This document shows positions 46,739 through 57,702 of a stretch of DNA of 64,000 bases, piece after piece. Numbering within the stretch: the stretch's first letter is position 1; each line of letters begins with the position of its first letter. Source of the stretch: Owenia fusiformis (taxonomy: Eukaryota > Annelida > Polychaeta > Sabellida > Oweniidae). The notes beneath the pieces are model-generated. The model was not told the DNA's origin. It made no database searches and saw nothing but the letters and a program-made list of their open reading frames with translations. The translations under genes and the position numbers were made by a program. The stretch covers positions 3,310,571-3,374,570 of the forward strand of contig CAIIXF020000011.1 of assembly GCA_903813345.2 (NCBI GenBank). The letters run 5' to 3'.

Positions 46739-48162
46739 ATGCAGACAACCAAAGCTGTCATTCTTCTGACAGTTGCGTCAGCATTTATTTCTGAGACAAT
46801 AGCCTGGTGTCCGGGTGGATTTTCCTCCTATGCTGGTCACTGCTACCTTTACGCAAAAGGTGCAGAGCCTACATTAACATGGTACGAGGCAAGTGCGTTA
46901 TGTGTTTCGCAGGGTGCATATTTGGTAAACATAGGCTCTTCAAGTGAGCAGGCGTATGTCGAACGCTTGATACATAATACTGCGAAAAAAAACTTTTGGA
47001 TAGGTAAGAGGATTTGAAGTTTAAATACGATAAAATGACGAGATACACTTATTGGACCAGCATTAAAGTTCAAATGTTATGTTTAAAATATGTTTTATAT
47101 GACTTTTAAAAGTTTTTAGAGATTTTTTCAAACAGTTGTTAGTTTTTCATTTCTCAAATATTCAAATTTCCCGCCATTTTCAAATAAAAGTTGAAATTGT
47201 TTTAGATCATCAAGCATTCCACAGTGTAAACATTATTTTTAACACCAATTCAAAGATTGGACAAAGGACGCACTGCTATAATAAACTGTCATCTAATGTG
47301 CCACTTCAACATTTTAGCATATCAAAAATATTTTGCAACTCAAGTGACGTCATCGTGATATCACTCAGGTGGCAAAACCGTTTTGGAAAAAATGAATTTT
47401 GCTAAATATGCTTAACTTAATAAACCAATGCTGATTGTCTAACAATGTTAAAAGGATCTATACATTAGGCTATGTTAGGCTTTGTTTAAAATATTATTGT
47501 AACAATGGTTTCTACTAGAACTAAAATTTTGAAACGCATCTTTCTCTGAACCATTTACATTCATGGATGGTTTAATTTTTTTTATGAACCAATTTTTCGG
47601 CAAAAAACACCCAAGGATGAATGCTATTGGTTGGTGAACTATCACGTACTAAAATATATATATGTGACCTCTTAAAGTTAGTTTTAATAAATTCACGATT
47701 TTTCGAACAAAATTCCTTCAAAAACAACTTTTTGAATTAAAAAAAAGTTCACATATCACACATTGATAACATAGGGTAAGAGTATAATATAAGCCAAAGT
47801 GGTCTAAATTCTATTTTTGGGGCTTCAAGCAATTATTCTTCAGAATTGAAAAATTACTTTATTGTAATTGTAACAATGCAGAATTTACTTAATTTTATAT
47901 TTCAAACTGTTTTGACTATTTATGTTTTCAATGTTGAAATGTAGGAGCAAATGATATTGGCAAAAGTCAGCAACATTGGACAAAGGGAAATGAAGTTTGC
48001 AGTTCTTGCGGGTATACTAATTGGGCGCCCGGTCAACCGTCTAGATATCATAGAGGCATCCGTCAACCATGTACGAACATTTGGGGTATAGTGGGTAATA
48101 AATGGGACGATGCAGGCTGCTCGGAACGTTTTTATTACATTTGTGAGCATGATAATGCATAA
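46739..48162 (+). CDS. secreted C-type lectin, single CTLD, 160 aa
   Basis: Coding exons 46739-47003 and 47945-48162 joined in phase 1; acceptor GATTTTTCTTCAG opens the first of these at 46664. The chosen Met gives signal peptide MQTTKAVILLTVASAFISET-IA; an in-frame Met at 46673 would add 22 residues that spoil the signal, so it is less likely. The rest is one CTLD (residues 24-157) of the long form: C24-C35 pair, TWYEASALCVSQGAYLVNIG, FWIGANDIG, NWAPGQPSRY, KWDDAGCSERFYYICE. Soluble sugar- or microbe-binding proteins of this size are usual in invertebrate immunity. The Ca2+/sugar triplet is QPS rather than EPN or QPD, and WND is WDD, so classical sugar binding is uncertain. An AATAAA lies 14 bp after the stop. 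Confidence 0.92.
47063..47828. mobile_element. dispersed element with TTAAAG ends, copy 2, in lectin intron 2
   Basis: Matches 27926-28708 along its length (CTCAAATATTCAAATTTCCC, AGCATATCAAAAATATTT). Ends are degraded (TTAAAGTTC / GGGGCTTCAA). It fills most of intron 2. Confidence 0.65.
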
Positions 48163-48175
48163 TAATGAAAAGTGT

Positions 48176-48181
48176 AATAAA
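48176..48181 (+). promoter_or_regulatory. polyadenylation signal of the C-type lectin gene
   Basis: AATAAA 14 bp after the lectin stop codon, in TGTAATAAAG. A short 3' UTR is implied. Confidence 0.55.
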
Positions 48182-48337
48182 GAAAATATCAACATGATAT
48201 TTACTTTGCTTTTTGTCTTTGACCCCAAAAAAAAAACAATGTTTACAAGAGTACCCTCTGGAGGAGCTTATTTTTCCGCGAACTTTAGCAATACCATAGG
48301 CTAAGGTCGATAGAAATAATTTTTAAATACAGATGGA

Positions 48338-48529
48338 ATGGTAATCGATCTGTGTATATCTATGTTAGAGAAAAAGATAATACTGGATTCTTTCTGGTGC
48401 TGCTATCTTTATATCGGCCCAGAACCTGAGCAATACCATGAATCACGATTTGTTTATAGTAAAGAAAAATTAACACAAATCTCATTCCATGCTAACTGGT
48501 GTTATGAATTTTTATTTCATTTGTGTTAA
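48338..48529 (+). pseudogene. decayed C-type-lectin-like terminal exon
   Basis: The open frame ends GPEPEQYHESRF... EKLTQISFHANWCYEFLFHL then Cys-stop. This resembles the tail of a CTLD (EPx motif, xCVxIS-like strand, tryptophan, paired cysteines, F(I/H)C ending) but lacks the GC and WxD residues and most of the fold. It sits 160 bp downstream of the lectin polyadenylation signal in the same orientation, so it is probably the remnant of a tandem lectin copy. The similarity is weak. Confidence 0.35.
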
Positions 48530-48669
48530 AACAACAGTTCGAGAGTAGTGCTTCTCGTATGATTCCCTGGATACTTTCATTTTCATTTGAGTTAAATATC
48601 TCACATATTTGAGTATTACATATCTTACACAGACACTATAGGGCATATACGTGTGGTAGGATAATGTAA

Positions 48670-48926
48670 CTTGATATCCTAAGGTAGAAACAGCTCCCCG
48701 TATTAATCTAACAGGAGCTGGTATCTTTATTCTGGCTAGACCCACAGAGAGTTCAAGCCAGCACAGGCCTTTTGATTATCGAGTTAGTATCACTCTTATC
48801 TAGTAATCAACCTCTTTGGTGAACTAGTTAGCATTAGCTGGCTCCTGTCGCCGCAACGTGGGATTGAACCCAGGATCTTTGAATCAGGAGTCCAGAGTGA
48901 TAACCTTTACACTACAGAACCGAAGA
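48670..48926 (-). mobile_element. tRNA-derived SINE
   Basis: On the minus strand the head (about 48926-48845) resembles tRNA-Gln: TAGTGTAAAGG fits an A box, CACTCTGGACTC the anticodon arm, GGGTTCAATCCC the B box. It is followed by a ~170-bp unrelated body. The arms no longer pair properly and the anticodon loop has an extra base, so it is not a functional tRNA. Body family not recognised; the 3' limit is approximate. Confidence 0.6.
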
Positions 48927-49171
48927 CTTTAAAATTAATGTTCAATATATGAGACTGCTTTTCTTTTCCCAGAAACCCTTTTTATTAAAAACATATGTTT
49001 AAGTTACAAAAGCGATTTTGTTAAAGTGTCTGTGCGATGCTCATGGGGTCAAAATTCAGTTTGTACATGTTTTAAATGAAGTAAACACCATTTACAAGTC
49101 AAACCATGTACCGTTCTTGTAAATCTTTCTGTAAATGTGAAATTTGATGTTCAAAATCGGGAACCCAAAGT

Positions 49172-49690
49172 CAAGTGCCAATCATGACATCACGATCAGA
49201 ACAGGTTTTAAACATGTTGCTGGAGTTTAAGATCTCCGAACGTGCTTATAAAGGGTCAGTGTAATTGATTGCCACTGCATTCAATGCACTGCGGAAATGA
49301 TTCAACTTCGACTACTTTGGAGCCACGATTTTTTCTCAGATGAGCGAAAAATATAATACCTCAATTAGAGCTCCCGACCCTGTGGTGCGTTTTCACAAAG
49401 CTAGTCATGCAGAATTACGTTCTGGCCAGTCAGAATACAGTATAAAAACTAACACGTTGAGTTGATCCTGTTACATAACTCTATGCTGTTTAAAATCTTA
49501 CAACCAAAAGGCATTGAACCATGAGGTGATTTTGAGAAGCGGTACTCCTATCTGGCCAATCAGAACACAGTATAACATGAACACTTTTGAATTAACATTC
49601 TAGTTGCATACCGCATTGCCGATTAAAATCCATAACCGATTCTGATCGTGACGTCATGTTTTTTCCAGGAAATCTTATTTTGGCACTGAA
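49172..49690. repeat. imperfect inverted-repeat element
   Basis: CAAGTGCCAA...CATGACATCACGATCAGAA at the left and the inverse TTCTGATCGTGACGTCATG...TTGGCACTG at the right. Inside, two direct copies of GGCCA(G/A)TCAGAA(T/C)ACAGTAT lie about 130 bp apart. Family and target duplication unknown. Confidence 0.4.
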
Positions 49691-51326
49691 AGACAATCCG
49701 ATGAAGATGTGAGTCTGTTGGTATACTGTTTCTACCAACCGATACCCATTGAATCTATTTGTGTAAAGAAAAATAAATGGAAATTACCGAATTGGCACTT
49801 TAAAATTAGATCACGATACCTTTAGCCGTTTCTGGGAAATATACCAGATGGACGGACAGACGTACTGCGCCGAGGTCTGACAAATCAGCCATACATTATA
49901 CAGGATGACAACATCATAATATAGTTTCAGTTCCAAAAATATCTGCGTTATGGTTTACGTGCACCACTTTTGGAGAGGCGGTTGTCTTGCCTACACCTGC
50001 TTCATGACTTGCTTCTACCCCCATGCAAGTGTAGGCCTTTTCTATTATGGCCTATTCACTCTACTATACCCAACCCCTAGAAATGCATAAGATACTCTGT
50101 TTGTCTAATTGTAAATGTTTAGTATATTTTTGAAAGTACCTTATTAACATCTAACAGCCATCCGATAAACCATTCATAAGGAACAGACAAATAAAATCAA
50201 ATAACACAATCATTACTATAATAAGCCAAATGGGTTGCTCATGAACACCAAATGCAAGGTATAGTAAAGTGTATTGAGGTTGATGCTTTTCTGGATATGT
50301 TTTAGATTGATATATAGATGGCAGCATAGGGAAGTTTGTCTCTGTGTGTCACTTCAACAATTTCATGCGTTGAACTATTTCAAGATTCGACATTCTGCCT
50401 TTTGAAACTATTGCCACCATTAACCCTTGTGTGTATAAGGTCTTGTTCATAACACTAATGGACGGGGGTCAGCTCAATTAAAAAAACATATAATAATCTG
50501 TTAGTCAGAAAATTTGACATTGGTTCAGTATTGGCTGAGAAAATCTCTCAGCTAGCAAAAATGAAATCTTGCAACTGGCCGTGTCAAAAATAAGCGTATT
50601 AGGCCAAAAGTTGCAGCATTGGCCAATTTTCATAATTTATTTTGCTTCTTACTATATATGCTATATGGTTCTATACTATATGGTACTGTACATAATTAAA
50701 ATACCATGTAGAATCAGATTTTTGTCCTGTATTCACTGATTTATATAAAATATTTTAAAATAAATAAAGCCATTCAAGATGACAGAACATTTCTCTCAAA
50801 AATTAGCGATTTTATTAAAATTTACTCTTAGCCAATTCTTTGCAAAGTACTTATGGGTTAGTGCATGCTTGATTATTTGTGATTTTCATTCCAGGGTAAA
50901 ATGATTTTGGCCGAGGGAAATATGATATTTACCGAACGAGCGTATATCCATTATACTATATGGTCTATCGACCGCTCCCCCTCCCCTTTTTTCAAATGAT
51001 GTAGTTTTAACCATTCTGAACACCTTTGCATGATTTTAGCCAACATTGACAAAAGCACCCCTCCCCCCTTAGCAGAAGCTCCCTCTTGGTAAAACCGCCC
51101 CCACCCTCCCATAGCAAAAACTGGCTACGGGCTGCTGTGCATGTATGTACAATATGTATGCAATTTTTCAAGTTTCAATATTATCAAACAATGCAATTTT
51201 CATAAACGTATAACAGATTGAATTGTTTTCCATATCATCCATGATACACAGGCATAATTACATTACATGCATTTTCTGTTCGTTACAATAAACAATGTGT
51301 AGGGCATTTGATTGAATAATACATTA
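49691..51326. other. non-coding, nothing recognised
   Basis: No gene seen on either strand. Around 50960-51120 there are C-rich tracts and TGGCTACGGGC, perhaps a worn end of the CAGGGGCGTAGCC MITE family. Confidence 0.35.
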
Positions 51327-51574
51327 CAGGGGCGTAGCCAGCTTTCAGTCAGGGGGGTGCGATCGCTAAAAAAATTCCATTTACAGTCGGGAGGGGGGGG
51401 GGTGCGATCGTGGCAGAAGCAACCCCCTCCCCCCAAAAAAAGATTTGTTTTGGATTTTACAAAAAATTATGCTACTTCTATAATGGCTATAAGCTTCAAA
51501 TAAAAAGCATTTTAAAGCTCCTTTCTTCTATCTAGTGGTTGTATCTTTATCCCCCCCCCCCCGCTACGCATATG
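51327..51574. mobile_element. MITE with CAGGGGCGTAGCCAGC ends, copy B
   Basis: Left end identical over CAGGGGCGTAGCCAGCTTTC to copy A at 17003; right end GCTACGCATATG. It shares GGTGCGAT-G motifs and AAGCTTCAAATAAAAAGCAT with copy A. Confidence 0.65.
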
Positions 51575-52001
51575 CATTTATTGTAGCTGGATTGATTCTT
51601 TATAGTTGTTTTTTGTTACACGATAGTCGTACAGTGAAAGGTAAATTGAAATGTTAGATATAGACATCGCTTATTAATGCGAATGATGATGCAAATGTCA
51701 TGTTGATCGTGTTTGATATGAAAACAGTTGATTATTTCAAAGTTTTCATGATCATTATAAGTTCAATGAACTTACAAAATTGTATATACACGTAGATGAT
51801 AAACGTATACAGTTGGATCTACGTATAAAGTTTACCTACATGTGTGTGGAACAATTGACCGCAAGCATTTTCTAAATTAATCGGCTGAGTAGGAACAGTA
51901 TCCAATCAAATACATTAACCATCAATTTGAAACACCAATCAAACCAGTAGGTTCTAGCAATTCCTGGAAACGACCCATTCAGTAGCTCAACAAATGACAT
52001 A

Positions 52002-52222
52002 CAGGGTGTTTCATAACGAGCATCTCTAAAAAGTCAATTTGAGAAGAGATGGGGTCTATATGTATGTACTATATATGAGCCTATTTTATTCTAGACAAAC
52101 ACATTTGGGTCAACTAAACATGCTACAATTCAAGAAAGTACAAAAGGCATCCATTTGACCTTTATTTATTACATTCCGAGAAGATCTTTCCTGACGAAAT
52201 ACCCACATTATGAAACACATTG
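52002..52222. mobile_element. 221-bp Tc1/mariner-like MITE
   Basis: Inverted ends CAGGGTGTTTCATAA and TTATGAAACACATTG, TA directly outside each end (52000-52001 and 52223-52224). Non-coding. Confidence 0.6.
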
Positions 52223-52224
52223 TA

Positions 52225-53784
52225 CGTCTTCTTATAAGTATAAGTATAAGTTGTATTTTACGTATGTGCGAAATCTCTCTATTATATGTCATTGATATGG
52301 CTTAATAATTAATAGGATAGACCAAGACAATGTGTTGAGAAAATAAGCGAGAAACAGTAGAATACAAGTTCTGTAAAATGCCAAACACAATAAAATATAT
52401 TTGCTCACGGCAAAGTGGTAGGTGCTTTTCAATGCATGATATGTCACAGAAGATGAATATAATTTGATATTCTATAAAATGTCATTTTCATATGAAGCAT
52501 GTTAATAATATTAAAAATGAATGTAAAAGCCAACCTGAATATTTCAGACAAATTCATGAAACGGTTTGGCTGGAAACCTGTAGACAAACCTCGACAAATA
52601 AGAGTTTAGGACTGAAAGTCCAAAATGGCTGCCTTAACAATTACCCAGAATACCAATGATCACAATATAGCAACCAAGGGTGCGATAAAAAATACATACG
52701 TATGTCAGGTTTAACCTATTTTTACATTAATGTTCATTATTGTACACAATCTACTTACTGTCATTTTGCTTGGACCTTGATGGACCGTTTGACCTTGACC
52801 GACCCTGGAATTAACTTGTATTCATAATCTGTCCCCCTCCCTTAAAATGTTTGCCCCAATACAATTCCCAAAAAGAATCATCCAATTTATATGCCAAGAT
52901 GTCCTCGATTAACATATCTAAATCTACGTTTTACCATTAAAGTCACTAAAATCCAATTTAATGGTTATTTTATGTACACCCTCGATAATGCAGATTCGAG
53001 ATGCTAGCATTCTTAACTCAACACGTAGTTGTGTATTCCGATTAAATCACATAAGCAAGGACCAGTATTATGGACTTCCAAATTCTAACAGTATGTTACT
53101 GTGTTTTAATAAAGGCCAATAATGTTCATACGACGATGAAAAAGGACAAGGACACTTATTACTTATAAACGCTGTTCTATCCGTAAAACGTATAGACTTG
53201 CAAAAAGAGAGCGCAAGCTGTGGTGACGTATTACACAAAAGCTATACGTATAAGTATAAGTAATCTTAAAAGGAAGCCAAATACGTTTAACTTAAATGTT
53301 CTTTTAACTGAACAATAACTGTATTAAGTATCGTTCCAATAATGTTTTCCTTGAATCTGAGATTAACATTCCTCGTATGTTAGTGTCAGATTGAATTAAC
53401 GTATCATAGTATATCTAAATATCACCTACAACGATATTACTTCAATAACAAGTTTAATTGTTCTGTTATTGTCATGTTTCCCTGGTAAACCAATAAATTC
53501 CTGTACAAATTAAGTATTATAACTATTACTATCCCTGTGCACAAGCCTACTACTTTCACTTGGGAGTGTTCTAAGTTATTGATAAACTATGAGTACTGGG
53601 TTTTAAGAGGAATAATAGCCGAGGGCCTTGGCTATTAGTTCTCCTGAGACCCAGTTCGAATTAAAATCTAACTTAAACCCAACACTGGCTCTTATGAAAG
53701 GTTAATGGCCAACATTATGTTTGTTCAAGGTCATTATTAACAAATCTATTTCAATATAATATAAAATATAACATAATATAATAT
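52225..53784. other. non-coding, nothing recognised
   Basis: No gene seen. Short TATAAG simple repeats lie near 52230-52255 and 53247-53265. Confidence 0.35.
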
Positions 53785-54139
53785 ATTATCCTACACTTAG
53801 TGTGCTAAATGTTTAATAACATTAGAAAATAAATTTGATATATATTGGCAAAATGAATAACCAGAGGATATCGCCACAATATACTCCGGAAAACCAATAT
53901 ACGGAGGATATCGCGACGATATACTCTGGAAAACCCAATATGCGGAGGATATTGTGACGATAAACTCCGCTTGCTGATTTCCCGCCAAATTGACTCCATT
54001 TGTGGCATGAAATTCATTTTGAAATGTAATCTACTCGGTGATATTGATATAGGCCTTCGTTCGCGTTGCTCTCTCGTGCAGATATCAATATCACCTTGTA
54101 GATAAAAATGATATTCTCCACAATCGTAGGATATCCTAT
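53785..54139. repeat. dispersed repeat with GGAGGATATCG units, copy 2
   Basis: Starts TTATCCTACACTTAGTG like copy 1 at 10354 and carries three ~35-bp units of the type CGGAGGATATCGCGACGATA followed by TACTC(C/T)GGAAAAC, against two in copy 1. The GGTGATATTGATAT / ATATCAATATCACC hairpin follows, again conserved. Confidence 0.65.
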
Positions 54140-54665
54140 AAATATTTCATCCAATAGTTGAGGTCAAATATATATGATAACATGCATTCATGACTCATTC
54201 GATGCGCTCACGAGTCAAATATTGATATCAACCCAAGGAAATATGATATCGTTCAAAACCATATAATAGATATGACTCTATATTCCAAAAATGCATATTA
54301 CACTATGTGATACAATTCTATTTAAGTTCATCACTCTGGTTTATATATATTTAAACATCTTTATTCATTTATTCAGATAAAAATGTTAGTACATCAATAT
54401 GTATGCTATTATAATTTTGAAAATTAAATATTGAAAAGGAGTTTTGGTCTAGTCGAAAATCTTGTTGTAATATTTTTTTCCTCTGAAGAAATGAATTTAG
54501 TTGTTTAAATATATGTAATAAAATGTTTTAGAGTTAATGATAAAAAGCAGTGGTGCTAAAAGTGTCATTTCTATCAACCAATTAAAAGCTTCACCGCGAA
54601 ACAATTGAATCATATTATTCTATTAAACCAAAAAACATGGTGTTTCGTGTACGTGTACCAATCCC

Positions 54666-54719
54666 TATAAAACCTAGTCTTTCAGATCAGTTTGCAACAG
54701 AAAGGAAAGAATACTTCGG
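54666..54719 (+). promoter_or_regulatory. second lectin-type TATA box and first exon
   Basis: TATAAAA at 54666-54672, then a short first exon ending TTCGG|GTAAGTTC at 54719. Upstream CAACCAATTAAAAGCTTC and downstream AAGTAAATCATGGT and AAAGCGATCATA match the lectin promoter region at 44450-44680. No coding exon follows within the window, so the gene body would begin beyond 64 kb, or the copy is a promoter without a gene. Confidence 0.5.
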
Positions 54720-55527
54720 GTAAGTTCAATTATTCCAGTAAGTAAATCATGGTCAGAATATTCTAATTCAAAGCGATCATAACTTTTTTTAAGATATAAT
54801 ATTTATTTCATATCGAGATATTACAATATATATATATATATCCCTTCAATCGCCCAATCATACTTGAAGCAATATCGACATATTAAAATGTTAACATGTC
54901 AGCCACCTTTTTAATAACACAAAGTCGCAGTGGGGATTTTTATTACTCTTCTTATTCTAAAAATGTTGAAAATATTGTAAACTTCATTCAATTTTCTCTT
55001 TAGAAATGTACATTTCAAAAAAGGTAGAAATCAAAGAAGGTAAAATCGAGGTCAAAATACATTTTCTGATAAATTGTTAATTTCTATTAAAAATATTTTT
55101 TCAAACTGGTATATTTCCTCAAAGAATTTCAAACTATCTTTGAGGTTAAACAAAAGCTTAAAACTGAACTTATGCGCTTTCTAACGGTGCAATGGAATGC
55201 GCAGTTGAACAATCAACAATTTCAAGTTCAATTAACTTATTTTTTCTTTAATATTCATATATTATTAGGTACTATAATTACCAATAAGTGATTTAGTAGG
55301 AAATATATCTATACTTGACTTGGTATTATTCCAGCATAATTTCGATCCATGATTTTTGCTAGCAACAACATAGCAATGACATTTGCAAAAATGGGGTAGG
55401 GGAGAACAAACAAAGTATAACAGTACGATTTGGGTAGGGTAATCATGATAACTCGGATACCACAATAACCTAGATACAATAGGTAGTTGCCAGTCTCACC
55501 ACCAAGTGGCTAATTTGGGTTAGATAA

Positions 55528-56332
55528 CCCTACTATCACACCAAACTAGTTCTCACTACGTTCTCGAAAACGGGCTTCAACTGTGTACGAACGGACTGGA
55601 CATACTAAGAACCGTTTGGGATCTATTTACAAACTTCATCGAACGTACTCGAACGGGTAGGTCCTCTAGAACTTAGACAATGCTCAAAATTTTCTCGTGG
55701 TCGTCACGTTCTATAATTAGAACGAGTGAAAACGTACTAACGACGAGCTGGACGTACTACGAACGGAACCGTCGTACTTCGATCCTACTAGGGACGTTTT
55801 AACAACGAGTTGAACTGTCTGAGGACGTGTTTAGAACGAGGAAGAACTAATTGCAAACGGGTTTAAACTGATTAAGAACGTATTCAACACTGCTTATGAA
55901 CGATTTAGCAAAAATATAGCTATCACACCAAACAAGTTGCCACTGCGTTCTCCAAAACTGGTTTTAAACTGTGTGCGAACGGAATGAACGTAGCTGCAAC
56001 TTTCTAAGGTATATTTACGAACTTTATGAACGTTCTCAGACGGGAATGTGATTTTAGAATTTTGAATCGATTCAAAATTCGATGGCGACCGTGCCTTGTA
56101 ATCAGGTCATGTTGACCTTCTAGACTAAGGGACGCGTTCTACTACGTTGCACACCGACGTGGTGCGACCTGAACGAACTGCGAACGAGATGGACGTATTA
56201 AAGACTGTTTAAGAACGAAGAAGCTAATTATTTCAGACATATTTCCCGACCACACCCAGAGTGAGCCCGTTTTACGACGTTTTCGTAGGACTGGCAAGAA
56301 CGGGTAAGAACTAGTTTGGTGTGATAGGGGGG
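55528..56332. mobile_element. Harbinger-like non-autonomous element, copy 3
   Basis: 805 bp, same inverted ends as copy 2 with TAA outside each end (55525-55527 and 56333-56335). Nearly identical to copy 2 along its length, so a recent insertion. It lies in the presumed first intron of the second lectin-type gene. Confidence 0.85.
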
Positions 56333-56335
56333 TAA

Positions 56336-57689
56336 CATGACATGTATATTAGAAAGTTCTCTCCAGAAACAATGAATATTCATCAGTTTTGATTGATCAA
56401 TTTTCATATTAACTCAATGTAGCTGATAGTTACACAAATGTAAATATGTCCAGCAAAGCAAAGGATTATCTGTTATGAAAGTTAAGATATTACACTTTTT
56501 GTGATTTTATAACAATTGGTCCAAGGGGGATCTCCCCGACCGAGTAGTCGATTTTCAAAAAAAATTTTGAAAGTTGAAAAACAATATTTTTAAACCACAT
56601 TTCTAGATGTAGTTTTACATGTAAATTTCAAATGTGACATCACTATCACTGTAGTATTGAATTGCCAAATTGTTTTCAAATTATGTTTTTGTTTAAACTC
56701 TGGAAGGTAACTCCTGAATCATTTGCCGATAATTGACCTGATTATCTGTGTTTGATCTGCCATCGTCATCCTCAAACATCTTTCTCTGTGGCTATTTGAA
56801 GGAGTGTTTTAATTCTCATTCCATGCAAAAATACCTAGAACAACTTAAGGGGAACATCAAAAGAAAAATCCAAAACATTCCACCGGAATTACTATGAAAT
56901 GTGATGAACAATCTAACAGTAAGGATACAGGCTGTCATCGAAATATGAGGTTAAATCGATTATGTGGTGTGAAAGGTAAAGGATTAAAGCATCAAAAAGG
57001 CAAGCCTGAAATAAAAATGGTGTATTGAGGAGAAAACTTTCATTTTTTGGCTACATGACCACGCAAAAAATGTCTGAAAATATTGATTGGTTTATCTGTG
57101 CTCTTGATATAATTTGGGGTATATTTTTTGAGACCCTGTATATACAAATGTGATCATTAACAGATCTTGTGTACTAACATATATAACCCAGTGTGTTCAC
57201 CTGCATATCTCAATATGTTTACCTAAACATCTAAATGTGATTACCTTAACAGTTCAATGTGTTTACCATATCTGTGTGTGTCTATCAGATCATTCAGATC
57301 ACGGGAGGCATATTTTGGGACACCCTGTAGATGAGCGTTTCGTATCGTATCCTAATTAAAAAATTAACTTACGTCCAATTGCAATCACCACTACACGTTT
57401 CTCATTGACTCAGCTGTGTGAAGTTCGTACACGTAAATGCCAACTGCGCGTTTCATATGGTGAACAGAGCATTAGTTTCATAAAATAAACATATAATTGC
57501 AAACTGACATTTCATGTAAATCAATTGATACACTGAAATAAAGTCATATAAAATGAATAAAAGACATGGACTCCTGAAGAACTATTTGTTGGGATAAATG
57601 TCGCATTCATATATGAAATATATAATGTTTTAAAAACTGAAAAGCTATTTAAATATTACATTGAGTATTGTATTTACTTTAACACAAAA
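56336..57689. other. non-coding with solo MITE ends
   Basis: No gene seen. GAGACCCTGTATA (57130) and GGGACACCCTGTAG (57315) look like single right ends of CAGGGTGTC-type MITEs, without matching left ends. 57590-57670 matches 44755-44840 (TTTAAATATTACAT-type words), an anchor of the tandem duplication. Confidence 0.4.
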
Positions 57690-57702
57690 AAGCAATTCAT
57701 CA

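Noticed and set aside
48845-48926. Functional tRNA-Gln gene on the minus strand
   Set aside because: The acceptor and anticodon arms do not pair and the anticodon loop carries an extra base; a SINE head fits better.
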